From NCBI GenBank assembly GCA_954870475.1, contig OX940968.1, positions 4,588,001 to 4,652,000 of the forward strand: a stretch of DNA of 64,000 nt, given 5' to 3'. Shown piece after piece: positions 9,516-22,462 of this stretch. The stretch's first letter is position 1. Every line of letters starts with the position of its first letter. The notes under the pieces are model-generated. The model saw nothing but the letters and a program-made list of their open reading frames with translations. It was not told where the DNA came from and made no database searches. This DNA is from Euphrasia confusa (Eukaryota; Streptophyta; Magnoliopsida; Lamiales; Orobanchaceae). The position numbers were made by a program, and so were the translations under genes.

Positions 9516-12500
9516 TCACCACCTATTGTTGGGTGGCTTCACCTTGTAAATTCTGACAATCCAGTTTGAAGTAGTGAATGCCTCCTCTAAATGTTCCAAC
9601 TTTATGTCTTTATTTCCAATTTCAACCCCTCGTGCTCGGTCAAATCTGTCAAAACCAGGCATATTGCAATGGATTGTTAGATCAAAGCATATTTTTGGGT
9701 CAAACGCAGAATGAGTTGTAAAACCAATGCCATATATATATATATGAACAACTCACCCAGGCGGCTTCCCATATTCAGTTGTCAGCTCACCAAACCGATA
9801 GTAAGACAGTTTATACCTAATCAAGAGGCCAATTGAAAATGTTAATATACCATATCATTGAAAAGGAAGAGATACTCTTCGGAATATCAACAATTTCACT
9901 ACACTATAGGTATCAAATGAACACAACCTCATTAACAGAATTGAAAGATCATAACTGAGATGAAAGGAATCGAGCATTAATAACATACATGCTACAAAAA
10001 TGTATGAATCTCACAATCTGAGAAATAGCACAAAACTGCATAAATAGATCTAATATGCCTAGTAGAATGAGCTGATATTTTGACTTCTAATGATCATTCA
10101 TAATTCTGTTCTATCTGCATAAAGCTAAGAATTTCTATTTAATCACCATTTGACTGATAAGAGCAGCTTTAATGGCAATCACTGACAAAAAATATTGCAC
10201 ACATAGTTGGGAAAAGTGATTGCAAGAGTCGGCCCATGGTTAGTAAAGAGCAAGAATCAAGACAATACTCCAATGTTGGTAATACAATAAAGCTTCAAAA
10301 TCAAGGTATAGGTTCCAAAATAAAGAATGAAATAAAATCACTACATGCAACTTAAGGCCTCAACATAGACAAGTTAACAAAAACCTGATCTAATAATAAT
10401 TAGTAACTAGTTTCCGTTATGATTAGCTGTGACACAAGCATTGAAAATAGTCAAGACTCAAGAGCCTTAGGTTGTAATATGCAATCACCAGCAAAACAAG
10501 CTGAAAACACTGCAACTTGCAGTAAGTCATGGAAACGTGAAACACCAACTTACATTAAGCAGTTCAACATCTTTGGAGCAGCGCCTTTGTCAACACGATA
10601 CTCTCCATTGACAAGATAGTCAGGTTCCTTAATTACAGGGAAAACTCCACCTCCAATTCTCACCATCCACAAAAATCTGACACAAGAATATCATATAATT
10701 GTTGTGAGAAGCACTGTTCAGAACATAAATTATTTAGAATGCAAGAACTGCATTTACACATGGACATTGAATTTGAAGTTTTAACCTCGTAGTCGTAGAC
10801 TAAATCAACCACAAAATATGGATAAATTACGAGACTAAATTTTATAAACATATCTAGTTTTTTTTATTACTTCCATCACGTAAGAGAACCAAATTAACAC
10901 AATGGGAAAACTTGCATGCTAGTAGTGAATCACTAATTCCTAAATTTAATATTATATTAAAAAACATTCTCCTAATAAAATCATTTCCAGTTTTCAGGAT
11001 CCAATGTGTGTGTGTGTGAGTGGCAGAGTCCGGTTTTGGTTAAGCAGAAGAAAAAAAAAAAAGAGTAAACAAGATCTTAATGCGTGCACACTTAACAAAA
11101 GAAAAAAAACCCAGTATTTTACTTAAATATTTCTAACTTCTTACTTGTTGATATCATCAGAAGAATAGCCAGTTACACCTCCAAAAACCACCAATACATA
11201 ATCAACGTCCAACGATCTCATTATCTCATATGCTTCATCCTCATAGGATGACATAGCACGTCCGACAGTAGCAATATGAGTGTTATTCCAAGTGTTATTG
11301 TCCACAATCACAGTTCTGTTCCCCATGGCAGTGATTTGATAACCATAATCCCACCAAGACATAACCTTGGCATCTGGAGGAGTGTTCTGCCGAAGCCAAA
11401 AATAAGCTTCACGGTAATCATCAAAAATGACCCTATTGCCATTAGCACCCCTGGCAGCTAAGACGATTGATGGGGATGAATATGCCTCTGATGTAACCCA
11501 AGTACAATGAATGACATATCTACTAAGCAGGTAAAATGCTCCAAGAAGCAAAGCAGTAGCACCATCTTTTTGGAAAGGCATAGACTGATCCACTGAGCCC
11601 TGTTTGTACAATAAGACGATAAATTTAATTTGATCACACATATTTTCAATGAAGGATGCTTCTCATCCTCAAAAAAGAGTGCAAGCTTTCTATGGGCACA
11701 TTACCACTTTCTCTATCAGAAGACATAGTGAATTAAGTATAAAGTATCAGAGTCCAGATGTTAAAATGCTGGTCACATTTACATGACTTATATACCACTG
11801 CCTTTCACACAGAACACATAAAAGAAATGTGGTACTCGGAGGAATATATTACCCCCTGCCATCATAATATAAGTCCTTTTGACTTTTCAAATTATTTTCA
11901 ATTTACATGTCGTTTTGAGTTTTTAATATAAACTAAATATGCTTTTCCAAAATTTCCCTTCATTAATTAAAATCTATTTTAATACTACTAGTATTTAGTT
12001 CAATTGTTAGTTTCAAAATAATTAATGAAGGGTAAAATAGAGGGTTAATATTTTTCTTAATATGTGTGCATAAGTTGGGATGATTTATGTATGTTGAATA
12101 GGAGGGAGTACTTGGTATAGAGATTAAATGCAAGCCATGCATGGATTTACAGTTATACTCTAGTGGTTCTTTAAAGCTTTTAAGTGGGCCCAAGATGGTT
12201 GGGGTGGGGCGGGGGCAGAGAAAGAAGCATCTAAAGAAAGAAAAAGGAACTTTCTCTGATATTAGTCGCTGTTAAGCTTGGGATTGTAGAGATAAATTTC
12301 AATATATGACATCAATAAGCACCAGAAAACTCACCTTTGTAGAAGCTTTGGTGTTGGTTGATCCTTTACCAGAACCACCGGAAGCAGGTTTGCCCTTTGC
12401 CCTGACCAGCTGAGTTAAACTTTTTATAGTGGCTGAGACTGCAATAGCACTAATAAGGCATACTGCAGGTGTAGCAACCAGTATCAGGCGCACCATGACT

Positions 12501-14638
12501 CCAGCAAAATACATACTAGTGAGACCATACATCACTATGAAGATCGTGGCATCTGTCAAACGTTTGAAGCAGAAATACAAACCAGCTGGGAAAAAAATTA
12601 ACAGAATATGATAATCAAACATGAATGATGACCATGCTGTTGGCTGATGCTCGGATACAGATGCTATGATGGGAATGTGATCTTTTGCATAAGTTGGATC
12701 CAGGAGAGAATAAAATCGACCAGTCCATGGAGAAATATACCCAGAAGCAGTGCCAACTCCTAGCGCTATGCCGCCCAAACCCACTGCACCGGTGACTGTG
12801 ATACTCAGGAATGAGTGGAATTTCTTTGGATCATTTAGCAGATACTTGACCCAACCCAAGAAGTAAAACACCTGCGGGAAGCCGTTAAGAATTAGGTGCA
12901 TATAAATTATATGTGAATTTTTGCATAGGATTCTAGACAGGTTAGCTGAATAGCAAACAATTATAAAGAAACGAATCCGGATAAGAGATAAATAATAATA
13001 AAAGGCTAGTTTCTCTTATTTAGACATGCTTTCAAGTATACAGAATTTGGAGAAGCAATGAGCTATAACGGAGAAGCAAAAAATAGCTCCCAAGATAATA
13101 CAAAAAATACAGTTAATCTCCTTGAAATAGCCTCTTGTGCAAGAAATGTGTTCAGAAAAGTTTATGGGATCAAATTCAAACTACATTGATTACATCTCAT
13201 TCGGCTGCGACATTAAATTGAGAGAATCTATATCAAATTACATACACATGACAAACACATACACAAAGCCAAAAATGATAAGAAAACTGATTGCTTGAAC
13301 CTGAAAATGATTTTTGTTATCGAAGTTCAATATGATTAATATAACCCAAACATTGCTGTTAGTAAAGTTTTATCCAACACCATTATAACGTGGAAGATCT
13401 AACATTGCATAAACTTATAAAGCAAGATTCTCCTGCAAAAGCATAAAGACCCATGCAAAAGCAATATGCCTTTACTGCTTTACATGCTTGGGATGAGATT
13501 ACATTCTTGCTGGTAACACGATAACATGAAAGTAAGAAACTGATACCTGCATCAAGAAAAATACACCCATTGCTGCCATGTGTTCTCCAGACTGCACGTG
13601 TTGGAAGCCAACAAAACGAATTTGCATTGCTAGCAACATTCCCAGAATGTACGTGCAATTATAAGCCACATATAACCTCATCGAGTACCTCCCAGTAATC
13701 AACAGAACCAATACATACAATGGAATCAAATTAATAATGAAGACATAACCACCCCATGCCGAAACCATGTAAAAATACCCAAAAGCGGAGGCCAGAGCCC
13801 AAGCAAGTGAACCCGTATCGACAGCCTTGACGAACAAATAGAAGGTGAGAAGTAAGGCGAATATTGCGACACCCTCATTATCATATGAACCTGCCACCGA
13901 CCTCGAAATATAACCAGGGCAAATAGCAATTAATGCAGCTGCTACAAGTCCAGCACCTGAATCCCATATCTGTTTCCCAAAGAAGTAAGCAACAAGAGTG
14001 GTGTTGGAGGCGAAAAATGGAGCAAGGAGCACACAAACTTCACGAATGTGAACAGCAAACCTGGAAACGGCAAACCATTTCAGATCTCAACATCTCACAC
14101 AAACTACAATCACCTATAACCAAACCATAAATCGTCATATAACAATAACATTACACGAAAACGCAATGCTCCTTCTATCTTTTAAATTTCACCTCTACCA
14201 ACATCGATAAATATGTAAAAGAATAATTCTCCAATAATACACTAAGCATGAAACACTAAAAAGGAAAGAAATTTACCCTATAAAACGTAGAGTCCAGAAA
14301 ATAAAGGCAGCTGTAACCATAAGCCCAGGGTACAGTGTCCCGCCGACGATCCTTCCGAGCGGATACCAGCTCTCCGAATCAAACCAGTTCCAGAACGCGT
14401 AGAACCCATTTTTAGTCAAATACTGAGTGACTCGGTAATTGAAGTAGGGGTCAAACTCGTGGATCATGCTCTCGTAACGCAGCACGCTGAACAAGCGAGT
14501 GATGAACGCCAAAATGTAAATCAATCCGAGGATCGTGACACGGATCAGGAGCTCTTGCTGCTTCGTCTTCAGCTTCACAGATTTGAGGAAAGAGCTGACG
14601 CCGGGAGACGTCAGCAGATCCGCCGGCGATTTATCCAT
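9516..14638 (-). CDS. STT3B: Oligosaccharyltransferase catalytic subunit STT3B
   Basis: Seven exons on the minus strand (14277-14638, 13547-14060, 12335-12871, 11145-11599, 10554-10676, 9757-9816, 9516-9645) encode 726 aa, close to the 735 aa I recall for Arabidopsis STT3B. The protein transfers the lipid-linked glycan to Asn-X-Ser/Thr sites in the ER lumen. Visible hallmarks are the first lumenal catalytic motif with Asp63 (HEFDPYFNYR), the SVSEHQPT loop in exon 3, and the WWDYG signature at residues 553-557 followed by NRTVIVDNNTWNNTH. The N-terminal half is a multi-span membrane region. The short basic cytosolic N-terminus (KSVKLKTKQQE) resembles plant STT3B more than STT3A, but the paralogue choice is from memory. 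Intron 3, between exons 3 and 4, carries a Stowaway MITE. Exon 7 follows a CAG acceptor at 9646-9648 and ends in PPNNRW. Confidence 0.9.
11852..12108. mobile_element. Stowaway (Tc1/mariner) MITE in an STT3B intron
   Basis: The right end GGAGGGAG followed by TA and the left end CCCCCTGCCATCATAATATAAGTCC preceded by TA match the usual Stowaway terminus (CTCCCTCCGTCCC-like) with a TA target duplication. It is 257 bp, AT-rich and non-coding. The left end is diverged, so the insertion is old. Confidence 0.7.
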
Positions 14639-15269
14639 TTTCGCCGCCGCAATTGGAATCGGTCGATCGGAAAGGGGATCTGATTACAGTGCTCAGTGTA
14701 GATGATGGGCTATAGTTATGGGGAATTAATTTAGGAATTCCATTGACGGGGAGGATTTTTCAGTCATTAAACCCTACTGATTTCAGATTGTCAGTAGCAG
14801 TTGAAAATTGAGACATGGAATGGAATTTACAAGTCTTCGCAATCGCCTTGCTCAAGAAAATGTCTTTTGCCTAAACTACCCTCCACAAAAATAAAGAAAA
14901 CAATCTCTCATTGAATTTTTTGTCACAATCTCAAGAATAGAATTTAATGATTTAATCCACGAATAGTATTTTGTAAAATAAAAATAAAAACAAAAATTAA
15001 TTTTTGGAAAAACATAAATCAATTGAATAATGTTTGATCTAATAAACAAAAAAATCCTGTGTGGCGTTACGGGGCTTCTAATTTGACCCCGTTTATTTTG
15101 TTATTTGCGTCTTTTTGGCCCATAATTTTGGTTATTTCAAAACCAAATAAATCTATAAATATTTTTCTCTAAATATATTTCCTCATAGAATTCTAAGTAA
15201 GTACTGTGTTTTAATTTCATCACAAAAACACTCGCACAATCCATAGCCAAAATCCGAGTAGCGCAACTA
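14639..15269. promoter_or_regulatory. Divergent promoter between STT3B and RHL1
   Basis: This 631-bp spacer separates the two ATGs. The part near STT3B is GC-richer leader sequence; the centre (14870-15060) is AT-rich. A TATAAATA box lies near 15152, about 120 bp before the RHL1 ATG, and GGCCCAT (site II-like) near 15117. Confidence 0.5.
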
Positions 15270-18200
15270 ATGGCTCGAGGCGGTAAGAAGGGAGGAAGCG
15301 CCGCCGCTGACCCGGAGGTGGAAGAGAGAGTGAGGCTGAAAAAAATGGCACTCTCCAAAAACATTCTGTCGCAGAGCCCAGCCAAGGCGGGCCGCCACTC
15401 GGCGGCTCTCGGCCCGTTCAAAACAGTGATCAAACACCACGGCAAGGATATTATCAGAAAGTCTCAGCGGAAGAACAAATACCTCTTCTCATTCCCCGGT
15501 TTACTCGGACCGATCTCCGGTGGAAAAATCGGCGACCTCAAAGACCTCGGCACGAAAAACCCAATCCTGTACCTAGATTTTCCTCAGGTCTTTTAATTAT
15601 CGCCTCACTATTATCGTTGTGCATTTTCAATTTTCATCGATTATTGGTTCGTTTTGTCTTCCCCGTATGCTTGGAAAAGTAAAGGTGAATGAACGGAGTT
15701 ACTAGATTATATAAATTGTCGCCGGCAATGCTTTGAATGTACTGTTGCTGTTCTGTTTTTAGGGAGGATATTATCAATGAGGTTTCACTATACTTCCTGA
15801 ATTATTCACTGCCTTTGTTAACACAAATTTTCATTGCGATAACCCATGATTTCTCAACTTTTTGATGCGTAGGGTCGAATGAAGTTGTTTGGGACTATTG
15901 TTTATCCAAAGAATAGGTACTTGACGCTACAGTTTTCGAGAGGCGGGAAGAATGTAACATGTGATGAATACTTCGACAATATGGTTGGGTTCTTCTTATA
16001 ATTTCCCTTTCATTTTTGTTTTTGTATTTTTTTAATAATTTATATTATGCGTTCTCTTCGATTCCAGCAAAAATATTTCTGTCTGCCTGTTGAAATTTGG
16101 ATAAATTGCGACCAACCACATTCATTTTGAAAATTTGATGCTTAAAGGCATGTATGTAACCTTCTATTCCAGGTAGTATTTTCAGATGCTTGGTGGATTG
16201 GAACACAAGAGGAAAATCCTGAGGAACTACAGCTTCAGTTTCCCAAGGATCTGAATGTGGTTCGTTGTAAATTACTTCACTTTGCCAATTAATGGGGGAA
16301 AAATAGTTCAATTAAACTTACATGTTTCTCAAGATATCTATGACACAATTTTCTGTATTTTGGTCCCAGGAAAAACGTGCAGAGTGTGATTTCAAGGGTG
16401 GTGTAGGGGCAACATGTGACAGTAAGCAAGGTTCTGGGAAATCTGCAGTGAAATACGTGGACTCGCCAAAAGTTGATACGGAGGACTATTTAACTGACAG
16501 TCCAAGTGATTACAATGAGCTGGCATCAGTGACTCCAGTTCGACAGTCATCTAGGACTGCTGGAAAAACATTCAAGTACTTCATTTTCTTTCTTTTACAC
16601 AATGTATTCTATTTGGATGTCTGTAAGATGCCAACGAATTTTCTGAGTGATGGCATGGTAACTCAAATGAGATATTTTTCTTCAATCAGATTGAGCATCA
16701 TGGTTTGCATTTGGAACTATATATGGGAAGTTATTAGTGATTTTAAATGTTTTTCCTCTATCTCATAAAGTGTGTGGGTTTCCCTTGAAAACAAAAAACA
16801 CTTCGGCTTTGTTATCTTTTCCCCGAAAAAAATACTTGCGCAAAAAAACCATTTGTCACCCTTATTATTATGCTGGATAGGTAATTAAACTGAATTTTTT
16901 TCTGCTGGGACAAACCGGGTTCCTTTTCTTCTGTTTTACATGGATTCACAAAGAAACTGGCTGGGCTAATTTGGTTGATTTTATGGATCCCCCAAAGTTA
17001 TCTTCCTAGATTTACATTGCGTACAATAATCTGCATTTTCTCCATACTATCTAATATCTAGTATTTTATTTAATGATTACTCGTTTTTCTTCTAATTTTT
17101 CCTGCTGCGATTGAGGTCCCTTCTACATTCCATATCAAAAACTGTTTTTGTATTGAGTTATTCTAGTGATAATCAGAGTCTATGCTTGCCCAGTTTTGCA
17201 GAAGCATCATCCGGGGATGATTTGACTGGAAATGGAGATGAAACACCTGCAGAAGAGGACGAGAAAGTTGATCGTGTTTTAAGAAAAAATACATCTATGG
17301 ATATCCTTGTTATTGTTTCTCACTAGTCTTACTTCTAAAGTTAGGATGTTATTGATTACTTTTTCATTCTTCACTTCTCTTTTGTTCCTGGCATTTTCTG
17401 TACTTAAAAGAATATGTATAATGTTCTAAAGTTGATTTCCTTAATAGACATGCACATACGGACAGTTTGTCCCCTGTAGTCTTTGAAATCGATAATGAGG
17501 ATAATGGTAGACAATATCCAGCTTCGGAACAATCTACACAGACTGGGAATGTCAAGGATCTTTCTGGAAATAAAAGGTCTCTTGTTCAGACAACATTATC
17601 TTCACTGTTTAAGAAGGTGGAGGAGAAGGTAAACCTCTCGGGTCTCGCATATTTCCTATTATACATCACATTCCTGCTTAAGCAACTTTTCAATGGAGAA
17701 TTGTACTGTCTTTATGGATGTGGTTAGTGAAATGTTTGAGAGTGAAGTTGACGCCAGGTTCTTTCCAAATGTATTGAATATCGATCATGCATGAATAATA
17801 ATCCTCCAGGTGACATTATAAATTTACACAGAACCGACCGCAACCTAAGAATTGAGATCGGTGCACAGTTTGTTTTTTTTCATATTTATGGATAATTCAG
17901 AGCTAATTTGCTATCATGCTATTTAATTTTTCCTCTATGGCATATTTGGAGATTCTCTTTCAAATATTTGATTATGTAATGGCTAAAAATAAAACATGTC
18001 TTGTGTTGTTGCACCATGTTCCACTTCCACCTTTGACATGTTAGTATATACTGTAACTTATAATTTTCAGGAGACAAAGAAGGATGTTATACAGAAGACA
18101 AATACTTCTGAAGTAAGGTTTCTTGTTGTTGCTTTTCAATGTTCTTTATCTTTATTTTTTCTACTGGTATCTTGGTTCATTTGTTAATTTTCTTGACTTC

Positions 18201-19142
18201 ATTAAGCCATTATTATTGTTATTGTATTTACTATTTAGGCTTCAAAGCTTACAAAAGGAAGAAAGAAATTAGAGGAAAGAGAACCTGGTTCGGTCCCTCT
18301 ACATACTGAATACTGATATACAAATATGTGTAGTAGTAAATTTTTTTCTGTGTTTTCATGACTAATATGTTTCTTATGTTTTTTTATTGTTGGTTTTGTA
18401 AACATATAGACAGTGTAACTAAGGAGCAGAAGAAGCAGCATCAGGTATTATTTTTGCATGCAACTTCTACTCTTTTTATTATGCGTTAGCAGATTTCTTG
18501 GTCCTCTCGCGTATCATATTTCTTAATAGAAAAATATTTAACAAACTCAACTTGCTCAAATTAGTAATTAACCTTTCTTTGCAGAAAATCGAGTTACTCG
18601 ATCCTGTTACAGTTCACCAGAGGAAACCCAAAGCCAAAGCCGCAGGTGCATCCTCTTCAAAAAGGAAACGAGCTGACGTGGTCTCTACTTCTCAATCTCC
18701 TGATAATGATTCCACTCTGGTAAAGACCCAAGTTCATTTCCAAACCCTTTTACTCATCTGCTTCATTCTCTTAAACTTACCGTCTATCAGCCTTATTTAT
18801 TCACCTGAATTCGGTAAATATGTTTTTTATTCAGACATAGTGTTTTTGTATGAATTGTTTATACTTTGACGTGCATTCTAGGTTGAAGATGACGACATAG
18901 AAGAGTTCTCTAGCTCATCACAGGTGAAAATATTTTTATTTCGAAAATGCCATGCGTTTAATGACACAAGTTGAGATACACCCCTCAAGTTAACAACCAA
19001 CAAAGTGACTCATATGTGCAGCATATATCCACTGCTAATATCTGGCCAATTTGATTTTCGATCACCCTGCTTTATTTTTTATTTATTTTAATAACTATTT
19101 GTTCAGGACACGGGTGCCAGCGATGAAGATTGGGCTGCTTGA
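15270..19142 (+). CDS. RHL1: RHL1, topoisomerase VI-associated DNA-binding protein
   Basis: Twelve exons: 15270-15587, 15873-15983, 16173-16259, 16370-16575, 17194-17300, 17456-17628, 18071-18112, 18239-18287, 18410-18444, 18585-18719, 18882-18923, 19107-19142; 446 aa. The N-terminal half carries the RHL1 core: KHHGKDIIRKSQRKNKYLFS, FPGLLGPISGGKIGDLKD, MKLFGTIVYPKNRYLTLQ, FSRGGKNVTCDEYFDNM and SDAWWIGTQEENPEE. RHL1 (ROOT HAIRLESS 1/HYP7) is a nuclear component of the plant topoisomerase VI complex needed for endoreduplication and cell size. The C-terminal half is acidic, Ser/Lys-rich with nuclear-localisation-like KRKR, and ends EDWAA. Intron 5 is an AT-AC U12-type intron (own entry); the other introns are GT-AG. 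The protein is longer than the Arabidopsis one as I recall it, because of the low-complexity C-terminal region; the small exons 7-9 and 11 are inferred from frame and splice sites only. Confidence 0.88.
17301..17455 (+). other. U12-type AT-AC intron in RHL1
   Basis: The intron opens with ATATCCTT, the exact U12 AT-AC donor consensus. TTCCTTAAT at 17437-17445 matches the U12 branch-site consensus (TTCCTTRAY), and the intron closes with AC at 17454-17455, 11 nt after the branch adenosine, the normal U12 spacing. Splicing here keeps the reading frame (...NTSMD, then TDSLSPVVF). An AG-ending alternative at 17447 would give an early stop, and there is no usable GT donor at the end of exon 5. An AC six bases earlier (17449) is also in frame but only about 5 nt from the branch site. 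Confidence 0.85.
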
Positions 19143-20349
19143 GATTGCGATTTATTATTACCGCATATGTTGTGTAACCAAGGCAGTCTTTGTTGTACTA
19201 CTTATGTTATCGTATTTGCAATTGTGTTTGTTTAATCATCATAGTGTTCAACTTTCACTTTGTTGGAACAATTCCATTGTGAAAGCCAGCAACCTGCATC
19301 AGGGCCTTGTTGTCAATCTCAAACATCTAGAAGATTTTGTAACACGGGATCTTAATATCAACATGAATAACTTAATTTTATGTTCTATTTCATTTTTATT
19401 TTATTTTGTATCAATTTGAGATTATAAATTTGGAACATGAGCAATAAAAACTACTGCACATTTTATTGATATTGTCATGCTAAGAACTTTTAAACTATTA
19501 TTACCTTACTCATTTAATATAATGTATAAATATAAATACAATAATATATTTAAACTGAATATTCATCTGTTTGCTATCATCAGATGTGCATTACTTTTCA
19601 ACGTGATGTCCATATGATCTTCTTTACTTTCAACAAAATATTCTTATATATGTTATCGATTTCGAATTCATTGTCATGATGTTTCTTTTGTGTTTTAACT
19701 GCCTGTTCATTGCTATTTAACCGTATGTTCATTTAGACGGTTACTCAAGTATCAGTTGATTACGTGAAGATGTTGATCGAATCCAATTGCCTTCTCGAGT
19801 TTCACATATTCACAAGGCACATTGTTAGGTACTTTGCAGTATCAAGATACGCACTGCACGATCAAATAAGTCGTTCATCTGGAGAACTTGGGGCTCATGC
19901 TGCTATGACAGTATACAGGTATTCTCATTTTTACAGTGTACGCATATTTGATGTTGACAACATTTTGAGTTTTGTGTTATTAAGGTGAACCACACACATA
20001 TGTGGTTGTTCATAACCTTACAATTTTCAACTTTTATGTCAAAATCATCCTAATAAGTAATCTGTCAAAACTCAAAAGTCACTTTCCTATCTGTTGGTTG
20101 ACTCCTCAATAATCAGAGAAAGTAATGCCTATGAAATTGAAATGTGGTGTTTTTATACATAATGAATACGTATGGCGATAAATCGCAACATGCTATAGGG
20201 GTTGCGTTCCACCTTTTCGTATATCTATATTATCATGTTCAAGTACAGGAGATGTGCTTGGAACCAAAATACAAGACTTGTTTTGTTGCTATTAACTCTG
20301 AAGAGGCCCGACCCGGCCCGAAAGTATGATTCATAATTCTGTGGTTTGC
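19143..20349. other. Region between RHL1 and YSL7 with an orphan exon-like segment
   Basis: The RHL1 3' flank has AATAAA at 19443. The segment 19737-19918 is an open frame of 60 codons bounded by an AG acceptor and GT donor; it reads MLIESNCLLEFHIF and then RYFAVSRYALHDQ, which looks protein-like but which I cannot assign. A second short open block after an AG at about 20249 runs to a stop near 20328. I see no start codon context or continuation, so this may be a gene fragment. The rest appears non-coding. Confidence 0.4.
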
Positions 20350-22423
20350 CTAGGATCCTAAAAATTTATCGACCCTTCTATTAGTTGCCCTTGAGACAAA
20401 CTTCATGCAAATGGGAGGTTTAACCCCAGCCAGAGCCAGCACAGAACTAGGCAATGTCCAAATCCCATCACCACATATCAGGCCCGAAGCCACAGCTGGC
20501 CCGAACGCATCTGCTTTAGCCTTGTTTACATTCTGCCAGATGAATAGTATAAGGCTCCCAACACACATGTCGATTGCGAAATACGACCCCAGATAAAATG
20601 GAATCGCCATCGCCATAGGAAGCGGAATAAACCATGACCTTTTCTTCCCCAGGCAGTCTCTAATCAGGTTAATAAGAATGGCTGCTGCAAAAAACGCGTA
20701 ACACAGCCTCAGACAGTTATCTGGTAGTGCCGAGAAACCTTCAACTCCCAGCTTAGCCATATTGTAGTACACCGTAGCAAAAGGTGCTGGGTATTCACTC
20801 GTGGGAAGCCCGAGATCAGGAAAGGCCTTGTAGAAGACCCAAAACACGCAAGGTGAAATCACACACCCCATAGCCGTCCCAATTACTTGGCTCACAAACA
20901 TCGAGCGAGGCGAGGCTAAGGTTAAATATCCTGTCTTGAAATCCTGCATTAGGTCAGAGGCGGTCGAGACTATGTTCATCATCACACCGCACGCCGCTAG
21001 GCCCGCGAGAATTCCTCCATTGGAGGCTCCGGCCCACGCGCCTACCGTGAAGATGGCGAGCTTTCCGTAGGTTGATGCCAGCGACCAATCAGTGAGCCCG
21101 CAGCCGAACGCATTGCAGAAGGCTAAGATGGGGGCAAAAGCGTAAATCACGACTATGTAGTACCATCTGAGCTGGTGGAATATGTGAGGGAGTGTTACGG
21201 TGGAGATTGCTGCTATGGCTACATAGCCACCGATGGCGAACCATTTCGGTATTTGGTCCTTTAGGAAGAGTTGGGTTCGGCGTTGGTCATCGTAAGTTTG
21301 GGCTTCGTGTGGAGGAGAGCCTTCGGTTATTGGGATTTGGGCTTTGGCTTTTCTCTCGCTGAGTTTGACGAATAAGCCGGCTCCGGTTCGGCTTATCACC
21401 TTGAAGAAGTTGTATAGGCCGTCACCGAGTATCATGGCTATGCCTATAAATACCTGAATTCAAGTTTTCAGCACGAGTTTTGTTTCAAAGTTTATGTTAA
21501 TTACAAAAAATACCCAGAGGTATCATCTCAGGGCACCTTTTGTAATTAACACTAAAGTTATGGGCTCAGAATGTACCTTGTAGCCTTGAAGCCCTTGTAA
21601 ACTGTCTGGAGGGATATCAGCACGATACCAATCACCCCTTCTCTCTTCGATAAGAGGCCACATAATACCCCAAGATATGATCCCTCCCACCAGTACAGAT
21701 ACATTGATTATGTGAGGACAAATCATCCCGACCCCTATATAGAGTGCCGAGAAATCAAAGAAGAACCTGCGATTTCAAAGCGGAACATACAACACATGTC
21801 AATCCTAGAAAGACTGATTATGGAATACGGATGTTTTTTTCTTCTGTGACTGTGCATACTTGTATTGGTATGCTTTCAGGCCGAAAGTCGGAAAGCTTGA
21901 AAACCCACAATCGTCGCCGGCAGTGAAGAACCACTGAAAGAAGCCCCACAAGAAGCTAAACGAGAAGAACTTCCCCAATTTTCTCACCTGTTTCCTACAA
22001 AAAAAAACAAGTTTTTGATTTTAACATCTTAACTGAAGTTGTTAAGCATTAAAATCGACTCATTTAGCTTACTTTGCTAATTTGGCTCCTTCAGGTGTGT
22101 GGAAGCTGTTGATGAGATGTGCGGTTGCAGTACCACTCGGATAAGGCAATTTGAAGTCGATGACCATAATCTGGAAAACCAAATCAGAAGCATCATTAGT
22201 CTTCTGTTCGATCTCTTAACAAATTTTACAGAGAGTGTATTACCTTCCGCAGAGGCACCACCGAGAATAATCCAAGGAAGCTAACTACGAACAGAAAGCC
22301 AATCATCCAACCGAGCGACGGGTTCTTGTAGTCGAAAACAACTCTCGAGTGCTCCGACTGGCGTGCCACCCTCTCACTCATCCCAAACAGGTACCCCCCG
22401 AAACCTCCTGCAAACGATAACAG

Positions 22424-22462
<39 letters not shown>

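Noticed and set aside
17437..17449. AC at 17448-17449 as the U12 acceptor
   Set aside because: In frame but only about 5 nt from the branch site; 17454-17455 gives the usual spacing.
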